Positions 1-7,410 of a stretch of DNA of 64,000 nucleotides are shown here, piece after piece. This stretch comes from Sphingomonas immobilis. Lineage in GTDB: Bacteria; Pseudomonadota; Alphaproteobacteria; Sphingomonadales; Sphingomonadaceae. The translations under genes and the position numbers were made by a program. The DNA is taken from positions 186,001 to 250,000 of the forward strand of contig NZ_JAUQSZ010000005.1 of assembly GCF_030580995.1 (NCBI RefSeq). Reading direction: 5' to 3'. Numbering within the stretch: the stretch's first letter is position 1; every line of letters starts with the position of its first letter. The notes beneath the pieces were generated by a model. That model worked only from the letters and a program-made list of their open reading frames with translations. It had not been told where the DNA came from and did not search any database.

Positions 1-192
1 CGCGCCACCGCCTGCCGCGTCGCGCGTACCAGCGGCAACGGCGAGATCGACGCGACCACCTGCCGCCTGATCGAGGAGCGCTACCGCTACGAACCGGCGC
101 GCGACCGCGCGGGCAAGAAGATCCGCTCGCGCGTCGAGGGGCAGGACCATACCTGGGTCTCGGCGGGCAACCCGCAGGACGGCGATCGCTGA
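1..192 (+). CDS. TonB family protein, C-terminal fragment
   Basis: The window opens inside this gene; only the last 63 codons are present. The translation reads RATACRVARTSGNGEIDATT and continues CRLIEERYRYEPARD, then a short tail ending in GDR. The pattern of a Ser-Gly-Asn-x-x-x-Asp-x-x-x-Cys segment followed by an RYRYEPARD strand is typical of the TonB C-terminal domain in sphingomonads, which contacts outer-membrane TonB-dependent receptors from the periplasm. The N-terminal anchor and proline-rich linker are outside the window, so the protein could also be a stand-alone TonB-domain protein. Confidence 0.7.
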   Translation, partial: RATACRVARTSGNGEIDATTCRLIEERYRYEPARDRAGKKIRSRVEGQDHTWVSAGNPQDGDR

Positions 193-283
193 CAGGCGGC
201 CATCAGACTGTCATCGACACGGACTATTTGCCTCTTCCGTACAGGCGCTTATCAGGGGCGCAAACGACGACGGGGAGACGGAT

Positions 284-715
284 ATGGCCTATATCGCCGC
301 GAATTATCTGACCAACGCCAACGCGCCGATGGGCCAGTGGGTCTGCACGCGCTCCTCCTCGCTCGGGCCGTTCGCGGAATATCCGACTAACACCCACAGC
401 CCCGATTTCTGTGGCCAGTGCGTATCGTTCGTGACGACCGTATGCACGACCATCCCGGTCAGTACGGCGGCGTGGAAGAAGGGCGCGCAGGTCAAGGGCC
501 TGACGACGATCGTCAAGGGCACGGCGATCGCGACTTTCAATGCGGACGGGCGCTATTCCGGCCATGCGGCGATCTATGACGGGCAGACGACGACGGGTAT
601 TCAGGTCGTCGATCAATGGGTTACCGGCAGCGGCAGCCCGATCCACTCGCGCACGCTGCGCTTCGGCGCGAAGGGCCTGTCCAACAACGGGGACAATTTC
701 TATGTCGTCGACTAA
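284..715 (+). CDS. BPSL0067 family protein, putative NlpC/P60-like amidase
   Basis: A 143-residue protein with no signal peptide. It has the layout of the BPSL0067 family, a small branch of the NlpC/P60 (papain-like) fold. A cysteine lies in DFCGQCVSF (Cys46), the KGTAIATF strand is followed by YSGHAAIY (His94), and a third polar position lies in VVDQWV (Asp110). This spacing fits a Cys-His-Asp triad that would cut peptide bonds, probably in peptidoglycan. The start is supported by GGGGAG seven bases upstream. The stop overlaps the start of the next gene, so the two are translationally coupled. The family assignment is from recognition; the substrate and export route are inferred. Confidence 0.72.
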   Translation: MAYIAANYLTNANAPMGQWVCTRSSSLGPFAEYPTNTHSPDFCGQCVSFVTTVCTTIPVSTAAWKKGAQVKGLTTIVKGTAIATFNADGRYSGHAAIYDGQTTTGIQVVDQWVTGSGSPIHSRTLRFGAKGLSNNGDNFYVVD

Positions 716-1061
716 GGCCGCGCTGCTCGCGCCGTTGCTCGTCTGCACCGCTTGCGCGGCGGATGCGAAGGGGCCCGCCCCGCAATGTCCGGCAGTGCTG
801 CACGGCGCGGCGCTGAAAAGCGTCAGCGTGTTCGACGGGCCGTTCGCGGAGATGGCCGATCTGGTGCCCGACGGCGGCCGCAAGACAAAGGCGGGCCGCG
901 TGGATACGTGGGATCTCGGCTATGTCTACAAGGCCGGGCGGCACGTGTTCCTGCGCTGCGATTATGGCAAGCCGCAGCCGGTCGAGATCAAGCTGACGGT
1001 GCCGGTCAAGGCCTGCGCGCTGACGCAGGGCGCGAAGGCGAAGTCGCTCAGCTGTAAGTGA
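702..1061 (+). CDS. STY0301 family periplasmic protein, putative partner of the upstream amidase
   Basis: A 119-residue protein starting at the ATG inside the last codons of the preceding gene (14-base overlap). Residues 1-22 form a signal peptide (KAALLAPLLVCTACAADA). The mature part CPAVLHGAALKSVSVFDG, the polar segment MADLVPDGG, the strand WDLGYVY and a pair of late cysteines (LRCDYG, KACAL) match the STY0301 family. The family is named after a Salmonella Typhi protein that I recall as lying in a type VI secretion island. A cytoplasmic-looking hydrolase followed by an exported small protein is the usual order of a periplasm-acting effector and its immunity protein; that role is inference. 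Confidence 0.66.
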   Translation: MSSTKAALLAPLLVCTACAADAKGPAPQCPAVLHGAALKSVSVFDGPFAEMADLVPDGGRKTKAGRVDTWDLGYVYKAGRHVFLRCDYGKPQPVEIKLTVPVKACALTQGAKAKSLSCK

Positions 1062-1064
1062 GCT

Positions 1065-1171
1065 GTTCCCTGGCGAAGGCCGGGGTCCAGTCGGAAGGCA
1101 GCAGTAACTTACGCTGCGCTTTGTTATCAGGACCGGCGTAACTGTACCCCGGCCTTCGCCGGGGAACAGGT
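1065..1171. repeat. Paired palindromic repeat (doublet), CCCCGGC type variant
   Basis: Two GC-rich palindromes face each other: GTTCCCTGGCGAAGGCCGGG at the left and the near-complementary CCCCGGCCTTCGCCGGGGAA at the right, about 70 bases apart. The doublet sits between the convergent STY0301-like gene and trcR. It is related to the doublets at 24.3, 25.2, 40.1 and 52.3 kb but has GTTCCC rather than GTCGCC at its outer edge. Confidence 0.75.
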
Positions 1172-1174
1172 GGC

Positions 1175-1852
1175 TCAGCGCCGGAACAGCGTCTCGGCAG
1201 TCGGCTCGGCGGGAGCGGCTTCGCCGCGCTCGATCGCTTCGGCATCGCGGACCGCCTGGTCGCGCTGAGCACGCAGTTCGGTGATGAGCGCCTCGCGGTC
1301 GCCTTCCAGCCGGGTGTCGACCGGGGCTTCGAGACCGGCAGCCTTTGCCGCCTTCGCCACCGCAGCGTCGAGCTCGCGCTGCGTCGTCAGGCCGAGCGTG
1401 ACCGGATCCTTCGGCGTGATGTTCTGGATGTTCCAGTGGCTGCGGTCGCGGATCGCGGCGATCGTCGTGCGCGTCGTGCCGATCAGGTTGCTGATCGCGC
1501 CGTCGGTGATCTCGGGATGGTTGCGGATGATCCAGGCGATGCCGTCGGGCTTGTCCGACCGCTTCGAAACCGGCGTGTAACGCGGGCCCTTGGTGCGGCG
1601 GACCTGCTCGGGGCCCTTCAGCATCTGCAGCGTGTAATCGGGATCGGCCTGGCCCTTCTCGATCTCCTCCAGCGTGATCTCGTGCGCGCGGACCGGATCG
1701 CGCCCGGTCAGCTTGGTCGCGGCGGTATCGTCGGCGATCGCCTGGATCTCGAGGATGTGCAGGCCGCAGAACTCGGCAATCTGCTCGAAGCTGAGCGAGG
1801 TATTGTCGACGAGCCACGATGCGGTCGCGTGCGGCATGAGCGGCTGGGCCAC
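1175..1852 (-). CDS. trcR: DUF1013 cell-cycle transcriptional regulator TrcR
   Basis: 225 residues starting at GTG, with AAGGAG seven bases upstream; longer ATG starts lack a ribosome binding site. The protein opens MAQPLMPHATASWLVDNTSL, followed by a short helix-turn-helix-like segment SFEQIAEFCGLHILEIQAI and a second one near residues 110-135 (NHPEITDGAISNLIGTTRTT). The C-terminal 60 residues are a charged helix. This is the DUF1013 family; members in Brucella and Caulobacter are reported as TrcR, a conserved alphaproteobacterial regulator that binds RNA polymerase and influences cell-cycle gene expression. A terminator-like hairpin sits just ahead of its ribosome binding site. Confidence 0.85.
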   Translation of the reverse strand: MAQPLMPHATASWLVDNTSLSFEQIAEFCGLHILEIQAIADDTAATKLTGRDPVRAHEITLEEIEKGQADPDYTLQMLKGPEQVRRTKGPRYTPVSKRSDKPDGIAWIIRNHPEITDGAISNLIGTTRTTIAAIRDRSHWNIQNITPKDPVTLGLTTQRELDAAVAKAAKAAGLEAPVDTRLEGDREALITELRAQRDQAVRDAEAIERGEAAPAEPTAETLFRR

Positions 1853-1866
1853 GGGGAAACTCCTTG

Positions 1867-1898
1867 AAATAGAAAGGGCCGCCCCTCTCGGAGCGGCC
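1867..1898 (-). promoter_or_regulatory. Terminator-like leader hairpin of trcR
   Basis: On the minus strand a nine-pair stem (GGCCGCTCC, loop GAGA, GGGGCGGCC, one G-U pair) is followed by CTTTCTATTT and then immediately by the AAGGAG of trcR. The shape is that of an intrinsic terminator or attenuator in the 5' leader. It resembles the hairpin in front of argD in this window. Function is inferred from position. Confidence 0.5.
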
Positions 1899-2026
1899 GC
1901 CTGTAATGATCGAGACTTACTGCAAGCCGCGGTGCGGGGCAAGCGGTGGCTTATGGCCCCCTCCCAAAAGACCCTCACCGACTGCGACTAGGTCCGCGCC
2001 GAAGTGCGCGAACCAAGTCTCCGTTG

Positions 2027-2050
2027 CCTCTCCCGCGAAGGCGGGAGAGG
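2027..2050. repeat. Perfect palindrome downstream of the glycosyltransferase gene
   Basis: CCTCTCCCGC, loop GAAG, GCGGGAGAGG: a ten-pair perfect stem that ends 12 bases before the stop codon of the minus-strand glycosyltransferase gene. There is no T-run on either strand, so it is more likely a single member of the CCTCTCC repeat family than an intrinsic terminator. The remaining bases up to trcR (about 1900-2026) show nothing else I recognise. Confidence 0.6.
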
Positions 2051-2062
2051 ATGAAGAGGACG

Positions 2063-3088
2063 CTACGCCGCGATCGCGTCGTCCAGCCCGATCGGGGCGA
2101 GTGCGGTCAGGAACTGGCGGGCGCTGGCTTCCCAGGTGAAGCCCTGGCCGTATGTGGCGCAGGCCGCGCGGTCGCGGGTGAGAGCTGCGGCGATGGCGCT
2201 GTCGAGATTTTCGTCCATGGCGCCGACCGCAGGCGTCAGCACGTCGATCGGTCCCGTCACAGGATAGGCCGCGACGGGCGTGCCGCAGGCGAGCGCCTCG
2301 ATCATCACCAGTCCGAAGGTGTCGGTGCGGCTCGGAAAGACGAACACGTCGGCGGCGGCATAGGCGGCGGCGAGATCGGCACCGAACAGCGGCCCGAGGA
2401 ACGTCGCCTCGGGATAGCGCGCCTCGAGCGAAGCGCGCGCCGGGCCGTCGCCGACGATCACCTTGGTGCCGGGCTGGCGCGTCGTCAGGAACGCCTCGAT
2501 ATTCTTCTCGACCGCGACGCGACCGACGTAGAGCTGGATCGGGCCGGGCAGCGCACGGATCGCGGCCGACGGCACCAGCGTATCCGAGAAAGTGGAAAGA
2601 TCGACCCCCCGGCCCCAGTGCCGCACGCGGTGCAGGCCGTGTTCGTTGAGCGCCGCCTCGATCGACGGCGTCGAGGCGAGGATCGCCTGCGCGGGCTCAT
2701 GGAACCAGCGGATGTAGCGCCAGATCCATTCCGGGTTCACGCCCGTGCGCGCCGACACGTAATCCGGGAATTGCGTGTGATACGCCGTGGTGAACGGAAA
2801 GCCGCGCACCATGCACCAGCGCCTTGCAGCAAGGCACACCGGCCCCTCGGTCGCGAGGTGGATGGCGTGCGGATTGAAGTCGGCGAGCAGCTTGCCGACC
2901 TGCGCCGTGCTGGTCAGCGCGAGGCGGATCTCGGGATAGGTCGGGCACGGCAGCGAATAGAACAGATCGGGCGAGACGACGAGCACCTCGTGCCCCTGCC
3001 GCTCCAGCTCGGCGCGGACGGATTGCAGCGTGCGAACCACCCCGTTCACCTGGGGGCTCCATGCGTCTGTGGCTATGGCGATACGCAC
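2063..3088 (-). CDS. Glycosyltransferase family 4 (GT-B) protein
   Basis: 341 residues with GT-B architecture. The N-terminal half begins MRIAIATDAWSPQVNGVVRT with the glycine-containing acceptor loop. The C-terminal half has the donor-binding pattern FVFPSRTDTFGLVMIEALAC followed by GTPVAAYPVTGP, the E-x7-E type signature of GT4 retaining transferases. The sequence style (YHTQFPDYVSART, GRGVDLSTF) is that of enzymes glycosylating membrane lipids. It starts five bases after the stop of the metallophosphoesterase gene, so the two form an operon. The acceptor is unknown; in a sphingomonad a glycosphingolipid or other glycolipid is plausible. Confidence 0.82.
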   Translation of the reverse strand: MRIAIATDAWSPQVNGVVRTLQSVRAELERQGHEVLVVSPDLFYSLPCPTYPEIRLALTSTAQVGKLLADFNPHAIHLATEGPVCLAARRWCMVRGFPFTTAYHTQFPDYVSARTGVNPEWIWRYIRWFHEPAQAILASTPSIEAALNEHGLHRVRHWGRGVDLSTFSDTLVPSAAIRALPGPIQLYVGRVAVEKNIEAFLTTRQPGTKVIVGDGPARASLEARYPEATFLGPLFGADLAAAYAAADVFVFPSRTDTFGLVMIEALACGTPVAAYPVTGPIDVLTPAVGAMDENLDSAIAAALTRDRAACATYGQGFTWEASARQFLTALAPIGLDDAIAA

Positions 3089-3093
3089 CGGGT

Positions 3094-4008
3094 TCAGGCC
3101 GCTAACATCTCGATCTCCGCCGGCTCTAACAGTTCCTGCTCCCGCAGGTTCCGCGCGGCGATCTCATCGGCCCAGTGCAGCACTTCCATCCGGCCGTCGA
3201 AATGCTCGACCAGCGCAGTGCATCCCTCCACCCAGTCGCCGTCGTTATAATATTCGACCCCGGCGATGGTGCGGATCTCGGCAGTGTGGATATGGCCGCA
3301 GACGACGCCGTCGACGCCGCGGGCGCCTGCCGCCTCGGCGATCACTTCCTCGTAATTGGAGATGAATTCGACCGCATTCTTCACCTTGGCCTTGGCGTGC
3401 TTCGACAGCGACCAATAGGGCAGGTTGAAGGTACGACGATACGCATTCACCCAGCGGTTCAGAGCCATCATGCATTCATAGGCGAAGTCGCCGACGTGCG
3501 CCAGCCACCGATGCGCAAGCGTAATGGCATCGAATTCGTCGCCGTGCAGCACCAGCAGGCGGCGGCCGTCCGCCGTTTCGTGGATGGCGTTGCGGCGGAT
3601 GGCGATGCCGCCGAAATCGAGCCCGCTGAACTGGCGCAGCACCTCGTCATGGTTGCCGGGGATGTAGATCACCTCGGTGCCGCGCTTGGCGCGCTTCAGG
3701 ATGCGCCAGACGACGTCATTGTGGGCCGCGGGCCAGTAGAACTTCTTCTTCAGCCGCCAGCCGTCGATGATGTCGCCGACCAGGTACAGGCGGTCGCTGT
3801 CGACGTGATCGAGGAAGTCGATCAGCATGTCGGCGTTGCAGCCGCGCGTGCCGAGATGGATGTCGGAGATCCAGATCGTGCGATAGCGCTGGCGCTCGGC
3901 GATGGCGCGCTCGGGGATGGTCGGGCGCGAATTGGCGAAATCGGCGAAATCCGCAACCGAGCCCACGCCCGGGATGAAATCCGTGGCGATCGTGGTGACT
4001 GCGTCCAT
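3094..4008 (-). CDS. LpxH-like metallophosphoesterase
   Basis: 304 residues with the complete calcineurin-type metal-site motifs in order: SDIHLGTRG, GDIIDGW, PGNHDE, HGDEFD and GHIHTAE. This set and the YNDGDWVEG segment match UDP-2,3-diacylglucosamine diphosphatase-like (LpxH-like) enzymes of Alphaproteobacteria, which hydrolyse a pyrophosphate in a lipid precursor at the membrane. It is longer than classical LpxH (about 240 residues) because of an N-terminal extension of about 45 residues. It leads an operon with the glycosyltransferase. Sphingomonads are known to carry glycosphingolipids in place of lipopolysaccharide, so the lipid A role should be read as a family label only. Confidence 0.75.
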   Translation of the reverse strand: MDAVTTIATDFIPGVGSVADFADFANSRPTIPERAIAERQRYRTIWISDIHLGTRGCNADMLIDFLDHVDSDRLYLVGDIIDGWRLKKKFYWPAAHNDVVWRILKRAKRGTEVIYIPGNHDEVLRQFSGLDFGGIAIRRNAIHETADGRRLLVLHGDEFDAITLAHRWLAHVGDFAYECMMALNRWVNAYRRTFNLPYWSLSKHAKAKVKNAVEFISNYEEVIAEAAGARGVDGVVCGHIHTAEIRTIAGVEYYNDGDWVEGCTALVEHFDGRMEVLHWADEIAARNLREQELLEPAEIEMLAA

Positions 4009-4094
4009 TGGCGAGTTCCCCGTCAGCTAACTGGCTGAGAAAGCGCTATGGCCATGTTTTGTTACAGCTTGTGGCAGGGCGTGTTACGCGCCTG

Positions 4095-4718
4095 TTACGC
4101 GGTGATCGCGACATGGCCCGGCTGCGCGGCAACGCGCGCCAGCCACGCGACGATCGCCGGATAGGGCGACAGGTCGATCCCGCCCTCCCCCGCGACGTGC
4201 GTGTAGGCGTAGAGCCCGATGTCTGCGAGCGTGAAGCGCTCCCCAACGAAGAACGCGCGAGCGGCGAGATGATCCTCCATCAGCGCGAGCGCGGCGGCGG
4301 CCGCCTCGACCTTGCCGGGCAGTTGCGCGCGCTGCAGGTCGGTCAGGTTCGCCTCGCCAACGAAACCGCGCCAGAAGCGCAGGACGGCGACGCAGGTCTC
4401 GTGATTGTACTGCTCCCAGAACATCCAGCGCAGCATGTCGGCGAAGTCGAGCGCGTCGTCGGGCACCAGCGCGGATTCGCGCGCGAGGTACACGCAGGCG
4501 GCGTTGCTCTCCGGCAGAAAAAAATCGCCGATCTGGAGCACCGGGATGCGGCCGTTGGCGCTTACGCTGGCGAGGAACGCAGGCGTGCGCGTCTCGCCCT
4601 GCATGATGTCATACTCCCGCCGCTGGAGCGCGATGCCGAGATGCGCGGCGGTGAGGCGGATCTTGTAGCAATTCCCGGAGCGCGCGTATTCGTGCAGGAT
4701 CAGGTCGGTCATCGTCAT
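4095..4718 (-). CDS. Glutathione S-transferase family protein
   Basis: 207 residues. The N-terminal thioredoxin-like domain (LILHEYARSGNCYKIRLTAA) has the Ser/Cys region that binds glutathione and a cis-Pro region GRIPVLQIGDFFLPESNAAC. The all-helical C-terminal domain contains FVGERFTLADIGLYAYTHV, the conserved N-capping and hydrophobic-staple region. AAGGGGG lies just upstream of the ATG, and a second in-frame ATG follows two codons later. It acts in the cytoplasm on an unknown electrophile. It is monocistronic, between a divergent-looking gap and the two duplicated membrane proteins. Confidence 0.85.
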   Translation of the reverse strand: MTMTDLILHEYARSGNCYKIRLTAAHLGIALQRREYDIMQGETRTPAFLASVSANGRIPVLQIGDFFLPESNAACVYLARESALVPDDALDFADMLRWMFWEQYNHETCVAVLRFWRGFVGEANLTDLQRAQLPGKVEAAAAALALMEDHLAARAFFVGERFTLADIGLYAYTHVAGEGGIDLSPYPAIVAWLARVAAQPGHVAITA

Positions 4719-4801
4719 TTGCCCCCTTCTTCGCTGCGCTTTGGATGAGCGGCGGTTGTCGCACAAACAAGGCGTCGCGCGGCAATCACAAGCCAGCCTT
4801 A

Positions 4802-5389
4802 TCAGATGATCCCCTCGGCCTCGCGCCGTCGCCGCGCCGCGCCGAGTTCGAACCAACCCCAGCCCGCCAGCGCGAGCGGGAACAGCCAGCCCCAGAGATA
4901 CTCCCACCACGGCAGCGACATGCTGGAAACCGGCTTCGGCGCGGGGATCTTCACGCGGGCCAGATAATCGTCGGTGACGGGTGCGTAGACGAACTCGGTC
5001 GGGGTCTCGTAGTAGATCACGTATCCGTCGTCCTTGCGCGCCCAATAGGGGGCACCAAGCACGCTCGTCTCGATGATCGAATAGCCGAAATGCATGTCGG
5101 TCGGGATCGCCTCGACTGCCTCGGGCAGGCGCACCCGCGCGCGCAGCAGCGAGACCGGGGTGTGGCGGCTCTTGGGCAGATGCACGCCGTATTCGTCGAC
5201 CATACGCGCATAGTGCGGCGACACGCCGCCGGGTCTCACCTCCACGCCCTGCATCACCCAGGACCGCGCGCCGATGAACAAGGGGCGTTCGGAAAACATC
5301 CACACCCCGATCGCGGCGAGCACGATCACGCCGAGGATGGCGCTGCGGATGGTGTCGTCGCGCGCGACGACCGGATCCTTCAACGCCAT
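4802..5389 (-). CDS. Membrane protein of unknown function, copy B of a tandem pair
   Basis: 195 residues with one N-terminal membrane segment (ILGVIVLAAIGVWMF), an extracytoplasmic domain of about 130 residues and one C-terminal membrane segment (YLWGWLFPLALAGWGWFEL), ending RRREAEGII. I do not recognise a family. It shares its layout and end with the gene just upstream: the LWGW membrane motif, the (F/L)GYS(I/Y) strand and the terminal E-x-x-G-I-I. Its ATG overlaps the stop of that gene by one base (TGATG), indicating coupled translation and a likely paired product. Confidence 0.7.
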   Translation of the reverse strand: MALKDPVVARDDTIRSAILGVIVLAAIGVWMFSERPLFIGARSWVMQGVEVRPGGVSPHYARMVDEYGVHLPKSRHTPVSLLRARVRLPEAVEAIPTDMHFGYSIIETSVLGAPYWARKDDGYVIYYETPTEFVYAPVTDDYLARVKIPAPKPVSSMSLPWWEYLWGWLFPLALAGWGWFELGAARRRREAEGII

Positions 5390-5994
5390 CAGATGATGCC
5401 CGCCGCTTCGCGCTCGCGGTCCCTGGAGCGCTGCCAGAGCCATATCCACGCCGCGACCATCGCGATCAGCGACCAGCCCCAGAGGAAATCGCGAAATGGA
5501 AAGCCATAGTCGGGCGCGACCGGACGCCCGACGATCGCATCGATCTCCTGCCGGCCCTGCGGGTCGAGCGGCGCCATCTTCACCCGCCGCCCATCCTCCG
5601 TATAGAGGACGAAGCCCGCATCGGTGTAGGCGAACAGCGGCATACCCAGCATCGACATCTCGCGGTACGAATAGCCGAGCGCCGGCGGCGTCCGCGCTTC
5701 CGCCAGATCGGGAATGATCGTGCGGCCGAAGGGCGGCGCGTACCGCACGTTCTGGATGACGTAGCGGTTGGTCTCCATCCGCTGCCGGAGCATTTCCTCG
5801 GTGACGCCGGGCGTATCGGCGACATGCGCGACGAGCGGCCGGTTGGCGATGAACCACGGCCGGTGCGCCGTCAGTTGCGCCCAGCCGAGCAGCGCGACCA
5901 TCGCCACCACCAGCAGCAATTGCCCGAAATTGACTCCGTGCCTGCGCGGTGCGGGCACGTCCATCGAGTCCATCGTTCCCCCAAACTCGGTCAT
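5389..5994 (-). CDS. Membrane protein of unknown function, copy A of a tandem pair
   Basis: 201 residues. A membrane helix (FGQLLLVVAMVALLGWAQL) follows a short cytoplasmic N-terminus. The middle domain contains LGYSYREMSMLGMPLFAYTDAG, and the C-terminal helix FLWGWSLIAMVAAWIWLWQ is followed by a basic tail ending EREAAGII. GAGG is eight bases upstream of the chosen ATG. The resemblance to the next gene in layout, length and C-terminal signature suggests an old tandem duplication. No catalytic motif is visible. The upstream quinone oxidoreductase gene, whose stop lies 13 bases from this start, probably reads into the pair. Confidence 0.7.
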   Translation of the reverse strand: MTEFGGTMDSMDVPAPRRHGVNFGQLLLVVAMVALLGWAQLTAHRPWFIANRPLVAHVADTPGVTEEMLRQRMETNRYVIQNVRYAPPFGRTIIPDLAEARTPPALGYSYREMSMLGMPLFAYTDAGFVLYTEDGRRVKMAPLDPQGRQEIDAIVGRPVAPDYGFPFRDFLWGWSLIAMVAAWIWLWQRSRDREREAAGII

Positions 5995-6007
5995 CCGTTC
6001 CCTCGCC

Positions 6008-7009
6008 TCACTCCAGCGTCAGCACGACCTTGCCGATATGGTCCCCCGCCTCCATCCGCGCATGCGCCGCCGCCGCGTCTGCAAGCGGGAAGGTGCGGTC
6101 GATCACGGGCTTGAGATTACCCTCCTCGACATGCGGCCAGACGGTGCGGTGCAACTCGTCCGCGACCAGCGCCTTGAACGCCGCGTCGCGGCCGCGCAGC
6201 GTCGATCCGGTCAGCGTCAGGCGGCGGCGCATGATCTCGAAGATCGGGATTTCGGCCTTGTTGCCGCGCTGGATCGCGATCGAGACGTGGCGACCGTCGT
6301 CGGCGAGGCATTTCAGGTTGCGCGGCAGATAATCGCCGCCGACCATGTCGAGCACCGCCTGCACCCCCCGCCCGCCGGTGATCGCCTTCACCGCCTCGAC
6401 GAAATCGGCGGTGTTGTAATTGATGGCATGATCCGCGCCGAGTTTGCGCGCAGCCTCGCACTTCGCGTCGCTGCCTGCCGTGACGATGATCGTCAGCCCG
6501 AACAGTTTCGACAGCAAAATCGCCATCGTGCCGATGCCGCTCGTGCCGCCGTGGACCAGCACGGTATCGCCCTCGACCGCATAGGCGCGCTCGAACAGGT
6601 TGGTCCACACGGTGAAGAGCGTCTCGGGCAGCGCCGCCGCCTCGATCATCGACAGCGCCGCGGGCACCGGCAGCGTCTGGCCGAGCGGCACTGCGGCGTA
6701 TTCGGCATAACCGCCACCCGCCAGCAGCGCGCAGACCGGCTGGCCGAGCAGCTCGTCCGACAGGCCGTGGCCGAGCGCGACGATCTCGCCCGACACTTCC
6801 AGCCCGAGGATCGAAGGCGCCCCCGGCGGCGGCGGATATTTGCCCTCACGCTGCATCACGTCGGGGCGGTTGACCCCGGCGGCGGCGACACGGATCAGCA
6901 CCTCGCCCACGCGCGGCACCGGCACCGGCCGCTCGACCACGGTCAGCACTTCGGGACCGCCCGCACTTTCGGGATCGATCGCGCGCATCGTGCTCGGTAT
7001 CGCCGTCAT
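6008..7009 (-). CDS. NAD(P)H quinone oxidoreductase, zinc-independent MDR (PIG3-type)
   Basis: 333 residues. The GroES-like N-terminal domain (GEVLIRVAAAGVNRPDVMQR, EVSGEIVALG) lacks the catalytic zinc ligands. The Rossmann domain carries VHGGTSGIGTMAILLSKLFG, ending in the NADPH-binding segment ADHAINYNTADF. The C-terminus HIGKVVLTLE is typical of the quinone oxidoreductase / PIG3 subgroup, which reduces quinones or enones with NADPH in the cytoplasm. The start could also be the internal ATG seven codons later (MRAIDPESAGG), which is where most homologues begin. The gene is divergent from the DUF1192 gene. Confidence 0.88.
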   Translation of the reverse strand: MTAIPSTMRAIDPESAGGPEVLTVVERPVPVPRVGEVLIRVAAAGVNRPDVMQREGKYPPPPGAPSILGLEVSGEIVALGHGLSDELLGQPVCALLAGGGYAEYAAVPLGQTLPVPAALSMIEAAALPETLFTVWTNLFERAYAVEGDTVLVHGGTSGIGTMAILLSKLFGLTIIVTAGSDAKCEAARKLGADHAINYNTADFVEAVKAITGGRGVQAVLDMVGGDYLPRNLKCLADDGRHVSIAIQRGNKAEIPIFEIMRRRLTLTGSTLRGRDAAFKALVADELHRTVWPHVEEGNLKPVIDRTFPLADAAAAHARMEAGDHIGKVVLTLE

Positions 7010-7076
7010 CAGTCTCGCGCGCCCCCGTATTTCCGCCTTATTGACATCGCCTGCCCGGCGGTCAACGATCCGTACC

Positions 7077-7274
7077 ATGGACCTCGACGAGATTCTCGCG
7101 AAGAAACCAGGCGACCCGCTGACCGAACTGGTGAAGCAGGATCTCGAGCGTTTGTCGGTGGACGAACTGCACGAGCGCGTCGCCATCCTCGAACGTGAAC
7201 TTTCGCGGACGAAACAAAATATTCAACGCGCCGTTAACCATCGCGCAAGTGCAAACGATATATTCAAGACATGA
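7077..7274 (+). CDS. DUF1192 family small protein
   Basis: 65 residues. MDLDEILAKKPGDPLTELVK, then a leucine-rich segment LERLSVDELHERVAILEREL that should form a short coiled coil. This pattern (DP-L-x-x-L-x-x-Q-DL-x-x-LSV-x-EL-x-x-RI) is characteristic of the DUF1192 family, which is largely confined to Alphaproteobacteria and has no defined function. A TTAACCAT sequence, the CtrA-type half site, lies within the coding region at 7234-7241, about 170 bases before clpA. Confidence 0.85.
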   Translation: MDLDEILAKKPGDPLTELVKQDLERLSVDELHERVAILERELSRTKQNIQRAVNHRASANDIFKT

Positions 7275-7410
7275 CAGCGTTCGCTCCGTTCAGCCGGCGA
7301 GAACGCGGTGGCGATGAAGGAGCATTTCAAGTGCTTGATGCGAACGCCCAGCCTTCCAACATATCTGGAAAGGGCCGCGCGTTCGCTTGCGGTCCGCATG
7401 GAGTAATCTG

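Noticed and set aside
621..1817. Long minus-strand frame overlapping the effector pair and trcR
   Set aside because: It has extreme arginine content, no ribosome binding site and is a reading-frame shadow of trcR and of the plus-strand genes.
7234..7241. TTAACCAT within the DUF1192 gene as a CtrA site for clpA
   Set aside because: A single half site inside coding sequence, 170 bases from clpA, without supporting GANTC or second box; not strong enough to call.
7314..7406. A 30-codon open frame ending four bases before the clpA start
   Set aside because: No ribosome binding site, composition unlike a known peptide, and its end simply contains the clpA SD. It is also not clpS. Kept as untranslated leader.
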